Positions 11,717 through 23,259 are shown, numbered from the stretch's first letter. The stretch: 64,000 bases of DNA from Nectonema munidae (GCA_030549495.1 JAUIRK010000951.1:310001-374000); one strand, 5' to 3'. Numbers and translations are program-made. Notes: generated by a model from the sequence alone, not told the origin.

Positions 11717-11934
11717 TGTAAGTACAACCTTTGATCGAGATGTAGATACAATAGGCTGCTGGCGCAGTTCTAAAAGTTTACCAAAATTTATATCTTTTTT
11801 AAATGTTTGAATACTTCTATTTTTTTATTTTTTTGAGAATTATATTTATTAACTAGAGATTATTATATTTAAGTAAAACTAGGATGATTAATTGGAAAAT
11901 TCTTTTGAAAAAAACCGATATAAATAAATATAAA

Positions 11935-13588
11935 TCCAACCCGTATATTACGATGATTCTTCTCCAACCTGTATTCTACGATGATTCATCTCCAAACTAT
12001 ATACTAAAATGATTCATCTCCAACCTGTATACTACGATGATTCATCTCCAACCTATATACTAGGATGATTCATCTTCAACCTGTATACTACGATGATTTC
12101 TATTCCATGTACAAATAACTAGGGAGACAATGTTCAACTTTCTGTTCACATTCTGCTAGGTGTAAGATTTGATATACCTCATTCGGGGAGACGATGCTAC
12201 ATAAGTTATTACCTATATACATTATACCTGTATACTACGTTGGTTCATCTCCAACCTGTATACCGCGATAATTCATCTCCAACCTATATAATATATTTTA
12301 TCAAATAATCAAAATAAAATTCTGTAATCAAAGAATCGAAAAATATTCTTTAAAAAATCAAAAAATATCAAACTTTCTGTTCATATTTTGCTACCTCATA
12401 CGATATTACAAAAGTTATTACCTATACTTTGCAATTTGCACGATTTTAAATATTATATTTGTCAAATAATCAAAATAAAATTCTGTAATCAAAGAATCGA
12501 AAAATATTCTTTAAAAAATCAAAAAATATCAAACTTTCTGTTCATATTTTGCTACCTCATACGATGTTACAAAAGTTACCTATACTATATACCTAGTATA
12601 GATATTACCTATACTTTGCAATTTGCAGGATTTTAAATATTATATTTGTCGAATAATCAAAGAATCGAAAAATGTTCAAATCAAAAAATATTTATTCTTT
12701 TTAAATATATCGTTGGCTCCCCTTACTTTTAGTTTCGTATGTGCATAATTTGATAAAAATTAATTATTAAAGACTAGGTTTATCTTTCAATTTTAAAAGT
12801 AAGGGGATCCAACGATATATTTAAAAAGAATAAATATATTTTGATTTGAACATTTTTCGATTCTTTGATTATTCGACAAATATAATATTTAAAATCGTGC
12901 AAATTGCAAAGTATAGGTAATATCTATACTAGGTATATAGCATAGGTAACTTTTGTAACATCGTATGAGGTAGCAAAATATGAACAGAAAGTTTGATATT
13001 TTTTGATTTTTTAAAGAATATTTTTCGATTCTTTGATTACAGAATTTTATTTTGATTATTTACAAATATAATATTTAAAAATGTGCAAATTGCAAAGTAT
13101 AGGTAATAACTTTTGTAACATCCTATGAGGTAGCAAAATATGAACAGAAAGTTTGATATTTTTTGATTTTTTAAAGAATATTTTTCGATTCTTTGATTAC
13201 AGAATTTTATTTTGATTATTTGATAAAATATATTATATAGGTTGGAGATGAATTATCGCGGTATACAGGTTGGAGATAAACCAACGTAGTATACAGGTAT
13301 AATGTATATAGGTAATAACTTATGTAGCATCGTCTCCCCGAATGAGGTATATCAAATCTTACATCTAGCAGAATGTGAACAGAAATTGAACATTGTCTCC
13401 CTAGTTATTTGTACATGGAATAGAAACCATCGTAGTATACAGGTTGAAGATGAATCATCCTAGTATATAGGTTGGAGATGAATCATCGTAGTATACAGGT
13501 TGGAGATGAATCATTGTAGTATATAGTTTGGAGATGAATCATCGTAGAATACAGGTTGGAGAAGAATCATCGTAATATACGGGTTGGA
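11935..13588. repeat. Foldback palindrome: two ~795-bp arms around a 64-bp loop
   Basis: The left arm (11935-12730) and right arm (12795-13588) are near-perfect reverse complements. The outer part of each arm is a 28-bp minisatellite (core CTCCAACCTGTATACTACGA followed by TGATTCAT). The inner part has a ~165-bp tandem duplication; the block CAAATAATCAAAATAAAATT occurs at about 12303 and 12467. The spacer runs 12731-12794. Long inverted repeats built from internal direct repeats resemble the Foldback (FB/Galileo) class of DNA transposons. No transposase is present here. I did not find a clear target-site duplication. Confidence 0.85.
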
Positions 13589-13640
13589 GATAACACGCAA
13601 GTTGTATACCCGCGTTCAACCGTACAGGTCATGAGAATAT
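13589..13640 (-). repeat. Palindrome flank, inverted partner of 16913-16965
   Basis: This segment reads, on the minus strand, CTCATGACCTGTACGGTTGA, then ACGCGGGTATACAACTTG, then GTTATCTCCAACC, which matches the plus strand at about 16915-16965 with a few differences. The palindrome arm therefore extends into a longer inverted repeat that brackets the 3.3 kb block between. Confidence 0.75.
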
Positions 13641-13715
13641 ATCATTATATATTAGAGGAGAGTTTTCTAAACTCTTTATACTGAAAAAATATTTCTTTAA
13701 ATATATTACTGTTTT

Positions 13716-15660
13716 AGTTTAAAATGCATCTCTTATCTGCTAATTAATGGTATGAAGCCCATGAAAAATATAAACAGTAAAATGGTATTTCTTAAGAACT
13801 TATGATATAAGTAATGTATTCTGAAAGCCCATAAAAATGTTTTAATTTGGTATATCGCATGATGCATTTTGTTGAGAAATGTGAAAGCGTTTTAATATTT
13901 GACTAAGATTTAAGCTAGGAAAACTACAAATAAACTAAGCGTACACTAGTCCGATAAAATAAACCACACACGCGTGCTAAAGATATGGTGAAGCGTATGC
14001 AAGATAAGAATTTTCTGCGCTCACAAACGCGTAATGCAACATGTGTTAATTTTTCTTCGCATAGTTAACCGCTAAAATCAATAACAATCGTTTTAGAATC
14101 AATAATGTGATTTATTCTTCGCACACTGTCGGTATAAAAATAACGAATGCCCTTCGTTAAAAATTAGAAAGGTTGTATCTAAACTAAATAAAAGTAGACT
14201 ATTATTATCCAACAAAACTCATTATTTCTTCAATGTGGATGCATGCGCACACGTGTTAGATTCGAAAATTATAATTATTTTATAAAAATATAGAAATAAA
14301 TTTAGGATTATAGTGAAAAAAAATAAATTAATGCGATTACTTATTGAGAAAAACTTATTAAAACACGTAAAAAAAAAATAAATTCATGAGATTACTTATT
14401 GAGAAAAATTGATTAAAACACATATTTTGATCTATTTATCTTCTCTTTAGAAATTTATATGAAGTAAACAATAATAAAAATAATATTTATCCAAAACATA
14501 TTTTTTTCCAATCAAAGTGTAAATCAAACCCGCACTTAAATTTTGGATGATTAATTCAAAAGAAGTAAAAAACTAATGTTAATTAATAAAAAACCGAAAA
14601 CTAAAATGATTTTATAAAAATCTAAAAATAAATAGTGGACTACGATTATCCAACAAAACTTGTACATTCAATCTACATTTTTCACTTCAAAAATAATTTT
14701 AAATTTATTAGATAAATATTATACTGACCAATAAAAAAACGAAGGTTAAAAAAAGGAAAAACTAATACTATTTTATAAAAATCTACAAATAAATTTAGAT
14801 TCTAAGAGTAGAGTCGCTTTATAATTGTGCTGGAAATTGTCACATAATATAGGTAAAAATTTTTCCTAATGAAAGGAGCTTTAGTTTAAAATGCATCCCT
14901 TATCTGCTAATTAATGGTATGAAGCCCATGGAAAATAAAAACAGTAAAATGGTATTTCTTAAGTACTTATGATATAAGTAATGTATTCTTAAAGCCCATA
15001 AAAAATGCTTTAATTTGGTATATCGCATGATGCATTTTGTTGAAAATGTGAAAGTTATAAGCGTTTTAATATTTGACTAAGATTTAAGCTAGGAACAATA
15101 CAAATAAACTAAGCGTACACTAGCCCGATAAAATAAACCACACACGCGTGCTAAAGATGTGGTGAAGCGTATGCGAAATAAGAATTTACTGCGCTCACAA
15201 ACGCGCAATGCAACATGTGTTAATCTTTCTTCGCATAGTTATGCTCTAAAATCAATCAATAATGTGATTTATTCTTCGCACACTGTCGGTATAAATATAA
15301 CGAATGCCCTTCGTTAAAAATTAGAAAGGTTGAATCTAAACTAAATAAAAGTAGACTACGATTATCCAACAAAATTCGTACATTCAATCGACAAACCCAC
15401 ACACGCGTGCTAAAGATGTGGTGAAGCGTATGTGAGATAAGAATTCACTGCGCTCACAAACGCGTAATGCAACATGTGTTAATCTTTCTTCGCATAATTA
15501 TGCTTTAAAATCAATCAATAATGTGACTTATTCTTCGCACACTGTCGGTATAATTTTTAACGAATGCCCTTCGTTAAAAATTAGAAAGGTTGTATCTAAA
15601 CTAAATAAAAGTAGACTACGATTATCAAACAAAACTCTTACATTTAATCGACATTTTTCA
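13716..15660 (+). repeat. Block of three ~0.5 kb direct repeats
   Basis: One unit occurs at about 13716-14216, again at 14884-15365, and in part at 15388-15640. Shared marks are TGCATC(T/C)CTTATCTGCTAAT, the CpG-bearing CACACACGCGTGCTAAAGAT, CAAACGCG(T/C)AATGCAACATG, and the small hairpin AACGAATGCCCTTCGTT (6-bp stem). No open frame of length spans them. The function is unknown. The CpG-bearing motifs stand out against the AT-rich surroundings. Confidence 0.75.
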
Positions 15661-16320
15661 CTTGAAAAATAATTTAAAATTTATTAGAAAAATATTATAC
15701 TGACCTATACTACTACCCATAAAAAGTAAAAAATATATATTAATTTTCAACAGTTTTATTTAACTATGACATTTTAAAATGTTAAAAACCATATTCTACC
15801 TTTGTGAATATAAAATTTTGAAGAAATAATATATAAACTCATCACGTTAATTATTGGTATTTTTTGAAACTAGATAAAAGTTGACTGACCTCAAATAAAA
15901 GCGGATTTTGGAAAAATAAAAATATATTTATTTGTAAAACCTAGCCTATTTTACCTACAAAGAGTATAGCTTCAAATCTTGTACATTCGATCAACATTTT
16001 TCACTTCAAAAATAATTTAAAATTTATTAGAAAAACATTATACTGACCTATACTACTGACCCATAAAAAGTAAAAAATATATATTAATTTTCGACAGTTT
16101 TCTTCAACTTGAAATTTAAAATGTAAAAAATCATATTTTACCTTTGTGAATATAAAATATTGAAAAAATATTATATAAATTAAGAACGTTAATTATTATT
16201 GGTATTTTTTGAAACTAGATAAAACTTGACTGACCTCACATAAAAGCAGATTTTGGAAAAATGAAAATATATTTATTTGTATAACCTAGCCTATGTTAAC
16301 CACAAAGAGTATACCTTTCC
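15640..16320 (+). repeat. Two ~330-bp direct repeats inside the inverted-repeat block
   Basis: The segment with AATTTATTAGAAAAA, ATTATACTGACC and CCCATAAAAAGTAAAAAATA occurs at about 15675 and again at about 16015. Both copies continue through TTACCTTTGTGAATATAAAA and end in a shared AACCTAGCCTA block. I see no coding potential. Confidence 0.7.
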
Positions 16321-16597
16321 AATGATACCATTTTCATTTAATTTTTTTTTAAAAAAGACACATTATGCTTCAACAAAAAGGTGGTCCGTAATTTTTTCAA
16401 AAATTTAGACAAAAATTTTTTGAAGTAATGTCCATTTATTAAAATTTTTTAAAACTTTTGCAAAAATAAATTATTCTAGAGTATGTAGCAAACGATAAGC
16501 TTTCTAATGGTATATATATCATGAAAAAGAAATATTGAAAAACAGTTTAATTCTTTCTTCAAATCAAACAAGTAAAAATTTTCAAAAAGTAGTATTG

Positions 16598-16599
<2 letters not shown>

Positions 16600-16669
<70 letters not shown>
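16600..16669. repeat. ATT microsatellite
   Basis: A pure run of more than 20 ATT/TTA units. It creates a spurious poly-leucine frame on the plus strand. Confidence 0.95.
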
Positions 16670-16674
<5 letters not shown>

Positions 16675-16869
16675 TACATATTTCAACCAATCATATAGTT
16701 TTTATGAAATAAAACTGCAATTTCAAAGTTAAATTTTTTGAACTTTTAGGTAGAATTTTTGAAATGTGGCTTTCAATATGTATGTAAAATATTTTTTTAA
16801 AATTTTTATTTTAAGTATATTTTTTAAGCATTTTACGATTTACACATTTAAATATATAATAAGGCTGGC

Positions 16870-17035
16870 AAGTTTGGCGAGTTGTCTCCCTGGAGGTCTT
16901 GCCAGACCTCTGATCTCATAATCTGTACGGTTGAACGCGGGTAGACAACTTGAGTGTTATCTCCAACCTGTATATTAGGATGATTCATCTCCAACCTGTA
17001 TACTACGATGATTCATCTCCAACCTGTATACTACG
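16870..17035 (+). repeat. Third partial palindrome arm with tRNA-like segment
   Basis: It holds three 28-bp minisatellite units in the left-arm orientation and stops abruptly at 17035, where LINE-derived sequence begins. Ahead of the units, 16896-16935 contains CTCATAATCTG, which matches the anticodon loop and 3' stem of eukaryotic elongator tRNA-Met, then GGTTGAACGCGGG, vaguely like a T arm. The anticodon stem does not pair well, so this is a resemblance only. Confidence 0.55.
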
Positions 17036-17039
17036 ATGA

Positions 17040-17920
17040 TTTTCATCGCTGTAGACACTAGACTGTTTTGTAGAATGTATGGGTTAGTGATGATAATGGC
17101 TTATTGTTATTGGAAATTAGGGGGAGGACTGAGTGTTTGGTTTTCAGAGAGTATTGGTTCGATTGTGGTTATGAGAAGAGAGAGATGTTTGATGAGTAAT
17201 GGGTGTTGTAGAAGATCATGTAGAGAGGATGGAATATCTTTAAAAAAGTGGCGGCTTTTTTCAAGAAGTTGGTGTCGGTGAGAATGAAAAATTGGACAAT
17301 AAAGGAGAATATGTATAGGTGTTTCAATGTACGAACAGCTAAAACGACAGAAAGGGTTTGAGTGAAGTTTGAATTTGAAGAAATATGCATTACAAGGGCA
17401 ATGGATGAGAGCGAGCGAATGATGTTCCGAGGGAGGGAGTGAAAGTGTTTGTTTAAAATGAGTTGTGATAATGGCATAGATGTCGGAAGTGATGGTTGAG
17501 TCAATAGATTGTTGCCACTGCAGTAGTGAAGAGTTAGTTATTGTGTTTGTAAATTTGGAGATAGGTAGAGAAAATAGGGGTAAGATCTGTGAATCGGAGA
17601 TTTTTGATTTTGGAAGTAATTGACAAGGTAGTTTTCGAAACAGCTGGAATGAGCTTGGCACCAGACGATTTTTAATTCAAAGTGATTAGATAGGTGAATA
17701 AGTTTGCTTGCTAAACTATAAGTTGAGTGTGGATTTTGTTTTCAAGTTTTAGATCATTTATTAAATTTTGCGAGTCTGTGAAAAAAGTGATATATTTGAA
17801 GGAGGTAGAAAAAGAAGTTAGGTTATTAAGAAGTATGTTGCAGGATAGTAATACTGCGTGAATTTGTCAACGGTATGATTATCTGTTTATGATCATAGTG
17901 GTCGAAAATTTATCTTTCAA
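17040..17920 (-). mobile_element. LINE 3' fragment: RNase H and terminal CCHC region
   Basis: The minus-strand frame at 17107-17661 ends with a zinc-knuckle-like block, CRFSCSYIETPIHILLYCPI, followed by FHSHRHQLL. This is the C-terminal motif of I/R1/Jockey-type non-LTR retrotransposon polymerases (pattern C...C...ETxxHxLxxCPxF). Just upstream, 17661-17880 carries remnants in other frames that resemble an RNase H domain (a TDSQNLI-like string and a WCQAHS string near where such domains have WxPGH). Only the 3' third or less is present; the reverse transcriptase domain is absent. The fragment is truncated at its 5' side, as is usual for LINEs, and it meets minisatellite units at 17036. Confidence 0.7.
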
Positions 17921-18733
17921 AAGGTTTTCGTTCTTTTTTTTCATGAATAAAATTTATAGCCTATTAATTAAGTGAAATATAAATGAAATCAAGCAATAGA
18001 ATTCTAAGACAAGTTTGAAATATAACAATTTGAAAACAACATATTGACTTTTAAAATATTTAAAAAATTCGAAATTTTTTTTTCATTTACTTTATCACTC
18101 GTTTTAATCCTAATATATAGCAGTCGCACCCTGAATGGATCGGTATTTTTTTTTATATAAACTCGACCAAAATTTTTTTTAAAATTTCAAATAATATGTT
18201 TCTTATTTTAAACTTAGATCATATAATTCATTTTGATATCTCTTTATCTAATTATGGACGAATAAAACTACATTGCTCTATTTGATTATAAAAATTGAAC
18301 TGTCCGAAAATTATATAAATATCTCAGTGTTTAATATTAGATCTAATATTTTTTTTAGTTATTTATATAAATTTACCTTTAAAATATTATTTTTCAATCT
18401 TTTAGTTAACTAAAATATTTACAGAAGATTTGGTTTCTCATAAGATTATCAATTTTTGTTTTTTTTTTATTTTGGAGTTGTTTATTACATTTAATAGATA
18501 TTTTTTTCCAATTTTTCAAAAGCATCAAAAAATATATATTTTTATATTAAATATAACATTTTTTATATTAAAGTTTCCTTTCTATATTTTGTAACTTAGT
18601 TTCGCCATAGTCTAACCTAAAGTATTAATCTAGCTGAATAACTTACTTTTTAGAAATATAACAACTAATTATGAATCTAACTAAATAACCATCTAACTTA
18701 AAAACAAACATCTCTTATTTTTGAAATATGAAG
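17921..18733. other. AT-rich stretch, no gene seen
   Basis: About 0.8 kb of low-complexity AT-rich DNA. I see no coding or repeat structure that I can support. Confidence 0.5.
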
Positions 18734-19470
18734 CAGGGGCGCACATCTTCAAAATTATTGGGGGAGCGAAATTTTTTTGTTGCAATTTTCAAAATTAGTG
18801 GTCTGGAAATACCACGGGAGACCAAATATTCAAGCAATCCTTTAAAATAGAGTGTATTCAGCGCATACCTAAAGTCCTAAATTTATAAGACTACTTTATA
18901 TTTTTTTTACAAAATTGGTGAATTTAAATACTATACTTCCAGCGAAAATATTTTAATTAAGTTTGCAGAATATAGACTAGTTTAAAAAAATCCAAAATTG
19001 TTAGGGGGTGGAATAGGCTTTTCATTTGAAAAATGAAGTAGTCTACCAGGCACATTACAGGAATTGATGAAAGGATATTTGATTCATAGAGGAAACAAAT
19101 AATTGAAGGTTAGATAGTTTTATGAGTGAATTTAGTCTAAAGGCAAAGAGTCTACTAGACACCCTACGATGTTTATATGAAAAAATGTGATTGATTCAGG
19201 GGCGAGGGTATAAAATGAAGTTATAATTGTGCAAACAAAAAATTAAGATCGCATTATTTCATATTACTCAGCATCATTCAAAAATAGTTTAAAAGCTAAA
19301 TTGATACAAGCTACAAAAAGTAAAATAACTTTTAACATTTTGCAATGATTTGCCTTTTATAATAACTTTTAAGGAAAAAAAAGTCTATCAGAAAAAGTTA
19401 TAGAGCTTCAACAAAAACTAAAAATATTTAGAGTATAACTTAAGTTTTTTGAAAACTAATTTGAGTACCC
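18734..19470 (+). repeat. Dispersed repeat A, forward copy
   Basis: It begins CAGGGGCGCACATCTTCAAA and carries CACGGGAGACCAAATATTCA. A second CAGGGGCG follows at about 19198, and the copy continues through TATAGAGCTTCAACAAAAAC. The reverse complement is found at 7665-8878. It is non-coding and was probably mobilised by a hAT-type enzyme, judging by the CAGGGG end. Confidence 0.6.
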
Positions 19471-20265
19471 CCAACAGCATCCTCTGTAAATGGCAGGTAG
19501 GTTGGTTGAACTGAGATGATGGATGGAAGCTGAATATCGATTAACCTTATTCGATAGTAGAATTGAATGAATTTCTACTTCTTTCATAGTTGACGTAAGA
19601 AGTAAATTGTCAATAGAATACTTGCTGCACGTACTATTCTGGAAAATTGCAATTGAATTACTTCACACAAGTTCAAATCTAAATCAAAATAAACTAATAA
19701 ACGAATATTGTCGAAGATTTAAGAAGGACCTCTGTTTTCAGATAGTTGCAAAATAATAGGAGTCAAGTGAGTTAGAATCTATTGATAATATTTAAAAAGT
19801 ATGCACAAAAGCCAATTCAAGTAGGCTATAAGACCGTAGCCTTATATTAAAATTTTTAACAGGCGGCGACAGGAGAGTGCAGCCATAGCAATTTCCCCCG
19901 GACATTTAAAAAATTATTTCAAGATCAATAATATCTCCTAATAAAATTTAGAATTGAAAAAAATTCTTAGAAAATAACGGGGGAATTGTCCGAAAATCTC
20001 TTATGATGGGGTTAACAGATCATGGACGAACTGTCTTATAAAAATAATGGGGAGAACGGTCCTGGGACAACATAGGGGAGAAATGTCCAGGACCACTAGA
20101 ATCAAGGTCGTGGAATCATGTTTTTTGAGATTTAGCTCAAATAAAATTCTGACAGTCAAATTGTTATTTAAACTGAATTGCGAATAATTTAAAAACAAAA
20201 ACAAAAAGTGACTGGTTATGCTTGCAAAAATTAACAAGGTACATGGTAAAGAATACAAATATTAA
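19471..20265. other. Non-genic stretch with a short SINE head
   Basis: GGCAGGTAGGTTGGTTGAAC and TGAGATGATGGAT at about 19491-19525 resemble the head of the 10836 SINE. The rest is AT-rich; its last ~120 bp look like the continuation of repeat B that was split by the next element. Confidence 0.4.
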
Positions 20266-20339
20266 CCCTATTAGTGCTGGGGGGGGGGGGGGTGGGTAAA
20301 ACGCCCCCTTCACTAAAAAATTAATTGTAGAAAATTGGC

Positions 20340-21700
20340 TGAATCATATCCCTTCAAATTTTGTGACTTTTTCTAAAATCGCTAGCTGCATCTTTTGAAA
20401 CCATTTTCATGGTAGTTGAATGACCCCTTCATGTCCAAAACTGTCAATCAAAATTAAAAATTTTCAGCAAAATTTTGACATCTGTACTAAACCTTATAAC
20501 TTAGGATCTATATTATATAATACCCTGAAAATTTATAATTATATACAGTTTGGAACGCATAACACTTTATATATTTAATTTTTTCAATAATCATGGCTAC
20601 TTTTTAGAAAATATCAATCAAAATTTTGATTGATCAAAAATACACCTAATAAAATATAATTTCAAATTTTACATAAAATATATGTTTTTATACTAAATCG
20701 GTCATGCTGTTTTCATTTCTGGACTCATTTTTTACATTTAGGATCTGGGAATAACTATAAGGGTTAATCAAATTTGCGGTTTACTTCTAAAAATTATCTC
20801 CAAAACCATGCATTCAAATTTTACAATGAAATATATGTGTTATACTAAATCGGCCATGCTGGTTTCATTTCTGCACTCATTTTTTATGTTTAGGATGTAA
20901 AAATACCTATAAGTGTTCATCAAATTTGCGGTTTACTTCTGAAAATTGTCTCCAAAAACATTCCTTCACATTTTACATAAAATATATGTGTTATACTAAA
21001 TCGGCCATGCTGGTTTCATTTCAGGACTCAATTTTTGCAGTTTGAATTTGAAAATACGTATAAGTATCAATCAAATTTGCGTTTAGTTCTAAAATTTGTT
21101 TTCAAAAATATTGATTTAAATTTTACGTGAAATATATGTTTTTATAGCAAATAGATCATGATGATTTCATTTCTAAACACAGTTTTCGCCTTTAGAGGTT
21201 TTACTGCTAGTGTCAATCAAATTTGCGGTTTATGTCGTAAAACTATATCCCAAAATATTCTCTTTAATTTTACATGAAATATATGTTTTTATACCAATTC
21301 GACCATGATAATTTTTATTTCTAAAATCATTTTTTTTGCATTTAGAGGTTTTAAATGTCTGAAAGTATCAATCAAATGTTCGATTTACGTCTAATGTCTA
21401 CAGAAATATTTTTGAAATTTAAATAAAATATCTGTTTTTATGCCAAATGGAAGATGCTGGTTTCATTTTTGGACTCAGTTTTGGCATTTATGGTTTTAAA
21501 ATATCTGAAAGCTTCATTCAGATTTGCGGTTTACTTCTAGATATTGTCTTCAAAAATATTTTCAAAAAAATAAAGTATCTGTTTTATACCAAATCGACTA
21601 TGCTTATTTTATTTCTGTACTGGATTTTGGATAATACGGTAAAAAATATCTCGAAGTGGCAATTGAATTAGTAATGTATGCCTGAAAATCAGTTCTGTAA
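20340..21700 (+). repeat. Left-end satellite array, copy 1 (~150-bp unit)
   Basis: The marker ATCAAATTTGCGGTTTA recurs at roughly 20766, 20918, 21068, 21217 and 21368, so the period is 149-152 bp. Each unit also holds CATGCTG(G/T)TTTCATTTCTG, a TTTAGGAT-like block and ATATATGT. Units diverge progressively toward the centre. No product is encoded. Confidence 0.85.
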
Positions 21701-22570
21701 AAAATTTTCAAAAAATGGATGCATATTAGATATATAGTAAAAATATACTTTTTTTTGTATATTTTGGCTTATAATACTTTCTACAATCATCTTGAGTATG
21801 AAATATTTATTAAAAAAACAAACAAAACGTATTATAAAATCTTTTGAAAATTTGTATGAGAGAAGAAACCAAGTTGAAAACTAATTTAAAAGAGAATATG
21901 TGATCAAAACAAATAATTAAAAAAAATATGTATCTTGACTAAATGGAAGATCTACCATGTTCTAATGAACTAGGAAGTGGTTTAATTATATAATAGATTC
22001 TTTAAAAAGATTCTGACTGTGAAAAAGAAGTTCCTCTTTTACAAATGAAAAATATTTAAATCTATAGCTTATCATCTAGGATTACAATTAACATTTAGCT
22101 AAGATGGATATCTGAAAATTTAGAATAGGTCAGATTTATCAAAAATGGCACAGATGCCAATATGTCAGAATTTAGTCACTATCAATATATTTTTAATTTA
22201 AATTGAATTTGTCCATCTTTTTCCTTTTGCGTAAAAGAAATAATTTTTTAGATGAAGAACGTGGACAACTTTTTGTAATTGAACAATCAACATCACGAAT
22301 GATTCATCAGAAAAAATCCTTTGAAATAAGATTGATTGACAAATATTCAGACTTGATAATAAAATACACGATACTGATAAAAAAAGTCTAAGATCACCAA
22401 GAAGATTCTTTAATCAGAATGCTTTGAGAGAGGAAAAAGTAATTTTATCATTATAAAAAAATTTTCGAACACACATTGAAGAATATAAATTTCTAATGAA
22501 AAAAGAGCTACCAAGAAAGGATCATCATGGAATGAATACCAAAATTACATACTGTAAATTATAATATGAC
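21700..22570. other. Central unique part of the TTAA element, copy 1
   Basis: This segment is nearly identical to 27700-28600. It contains a 62-codon open frame (22203-22391) that is unchanged in copy 2, but it begins with TTG rather than ATG and the older inverted copy at 38832-40767 does not keep it. I treat it as non-coding unless transcripts show otherwise. Confidence 0.5.
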
Positions 22571-22578
22571 GTAGAGAC

Positions 22579-23259
22579 TAGTGTGTCCACTTTAAGGTCT
22601 TTCTTCATTCCCCGGGGAACGAGGACCTCGTAATTTTTGAAAATTTCCCCGGGGAAGAAAAAGCGATTTTTTTACAGTAAAAACTGTTCAGAAAAGAAAA
22701 TTTAAAAGTCTCATATAAGATTTTTATTGAAAAAAAATTTTAATGCATAAAAGATTTATGTTTTAAAAAAATATCTAAGAAAAATTAGAGCGTTCAAAGT
22801 TTCATCAATCAACTGGTTTCTTATTTTTGTAGAAAAATAACGCATTGACGAAAACACTCTTTCGGCATCCACAGAAGTTGGTTTTATGCTCTTTAAATTT
22901 TTGAATAAAGTTTCTAAAACTTCGGGCCTCCTATTTGTTTCTAAATAAAGGTCAAATGTTTTTTTCATTATTTCCTCTATGCTTGAAATCTTGCTTTTAG
23001 TTTCACGTTCTTCATTCATTAATCTTCAGAAATTCGTCCAATTCCTCCTTCACGCTTTTCTTCTCTGTTTTTTGGTTGCTAACGATTAATGTTTCATCTT
23101 TCTTCTCCGTTACTTCGATATTTTTGTCGTCGGATTCGACAAAAATTTTTTTCAAAAATTCCCCGAGGAAATTTAAAAATTTTTTTCGAGGACGAGGATT
23201 TTGAAATTTCACGATTCCCCGGGGACTCGAGGACGAGGAATCCCGGGGTGGACACCCTA
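22579..23259 (-). mobile_element. Short hAT element nested in copy 1, with transposase remnant
   Basis: The ends are TAGTGTGTCC and GGACACCCTA (9 of 10 inverted). The flanks are GTAGAGAC (22571-22578) and GTAGAGGC (23260-23267), an 8-bp duplication with one mismatch. Copy 2 lacks this insert at the matching place. Subterminal CCCCGGGG motifs repeat near both ends. It is too short for a full transposase, so it is internally deleted. Confidence 0.85.
22756..23212 (-). pseudogene. hAT transposase, N-terminal scrap plus C-terminal dimerisation domain
   Basis: On the minus strand 22756-23019 reads KPTSVDAERVFSSMRYFSTK, then IRNQLIDETLNALIFLRYFF, the well-known C-terminal hAT dimerisation block (xSTSVDAERxFSxAGxixxxxRxxLxxxxxxxLxFLxxN). 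A second frame at 23012-23212 is charged (lysine and glutamate-rich) and overlaps it by a few bases in another register. The catalytic core is missing, so this cannot be an active enzyme. Confidence 0.8.

Noticed and set aside
11940-12100. Regularly spaced 28-bp repeats resembling a CRISPR array
   Set aside because: The units are head-to-tail with no unique spacers, they are mirrored in the other palindrome arm, and the DNA is eukaryotic. It is a minisatellite.
16535-16732. Open frame with a long leucine run
   Set aside because: It is the translation of an ATT microsatellite.
17036-17281. Plus-strand frame over the LINE fragment
   Set aside because: It is antisense to the minus-strand frame that carries the recognisable C-terminal LINE motif.
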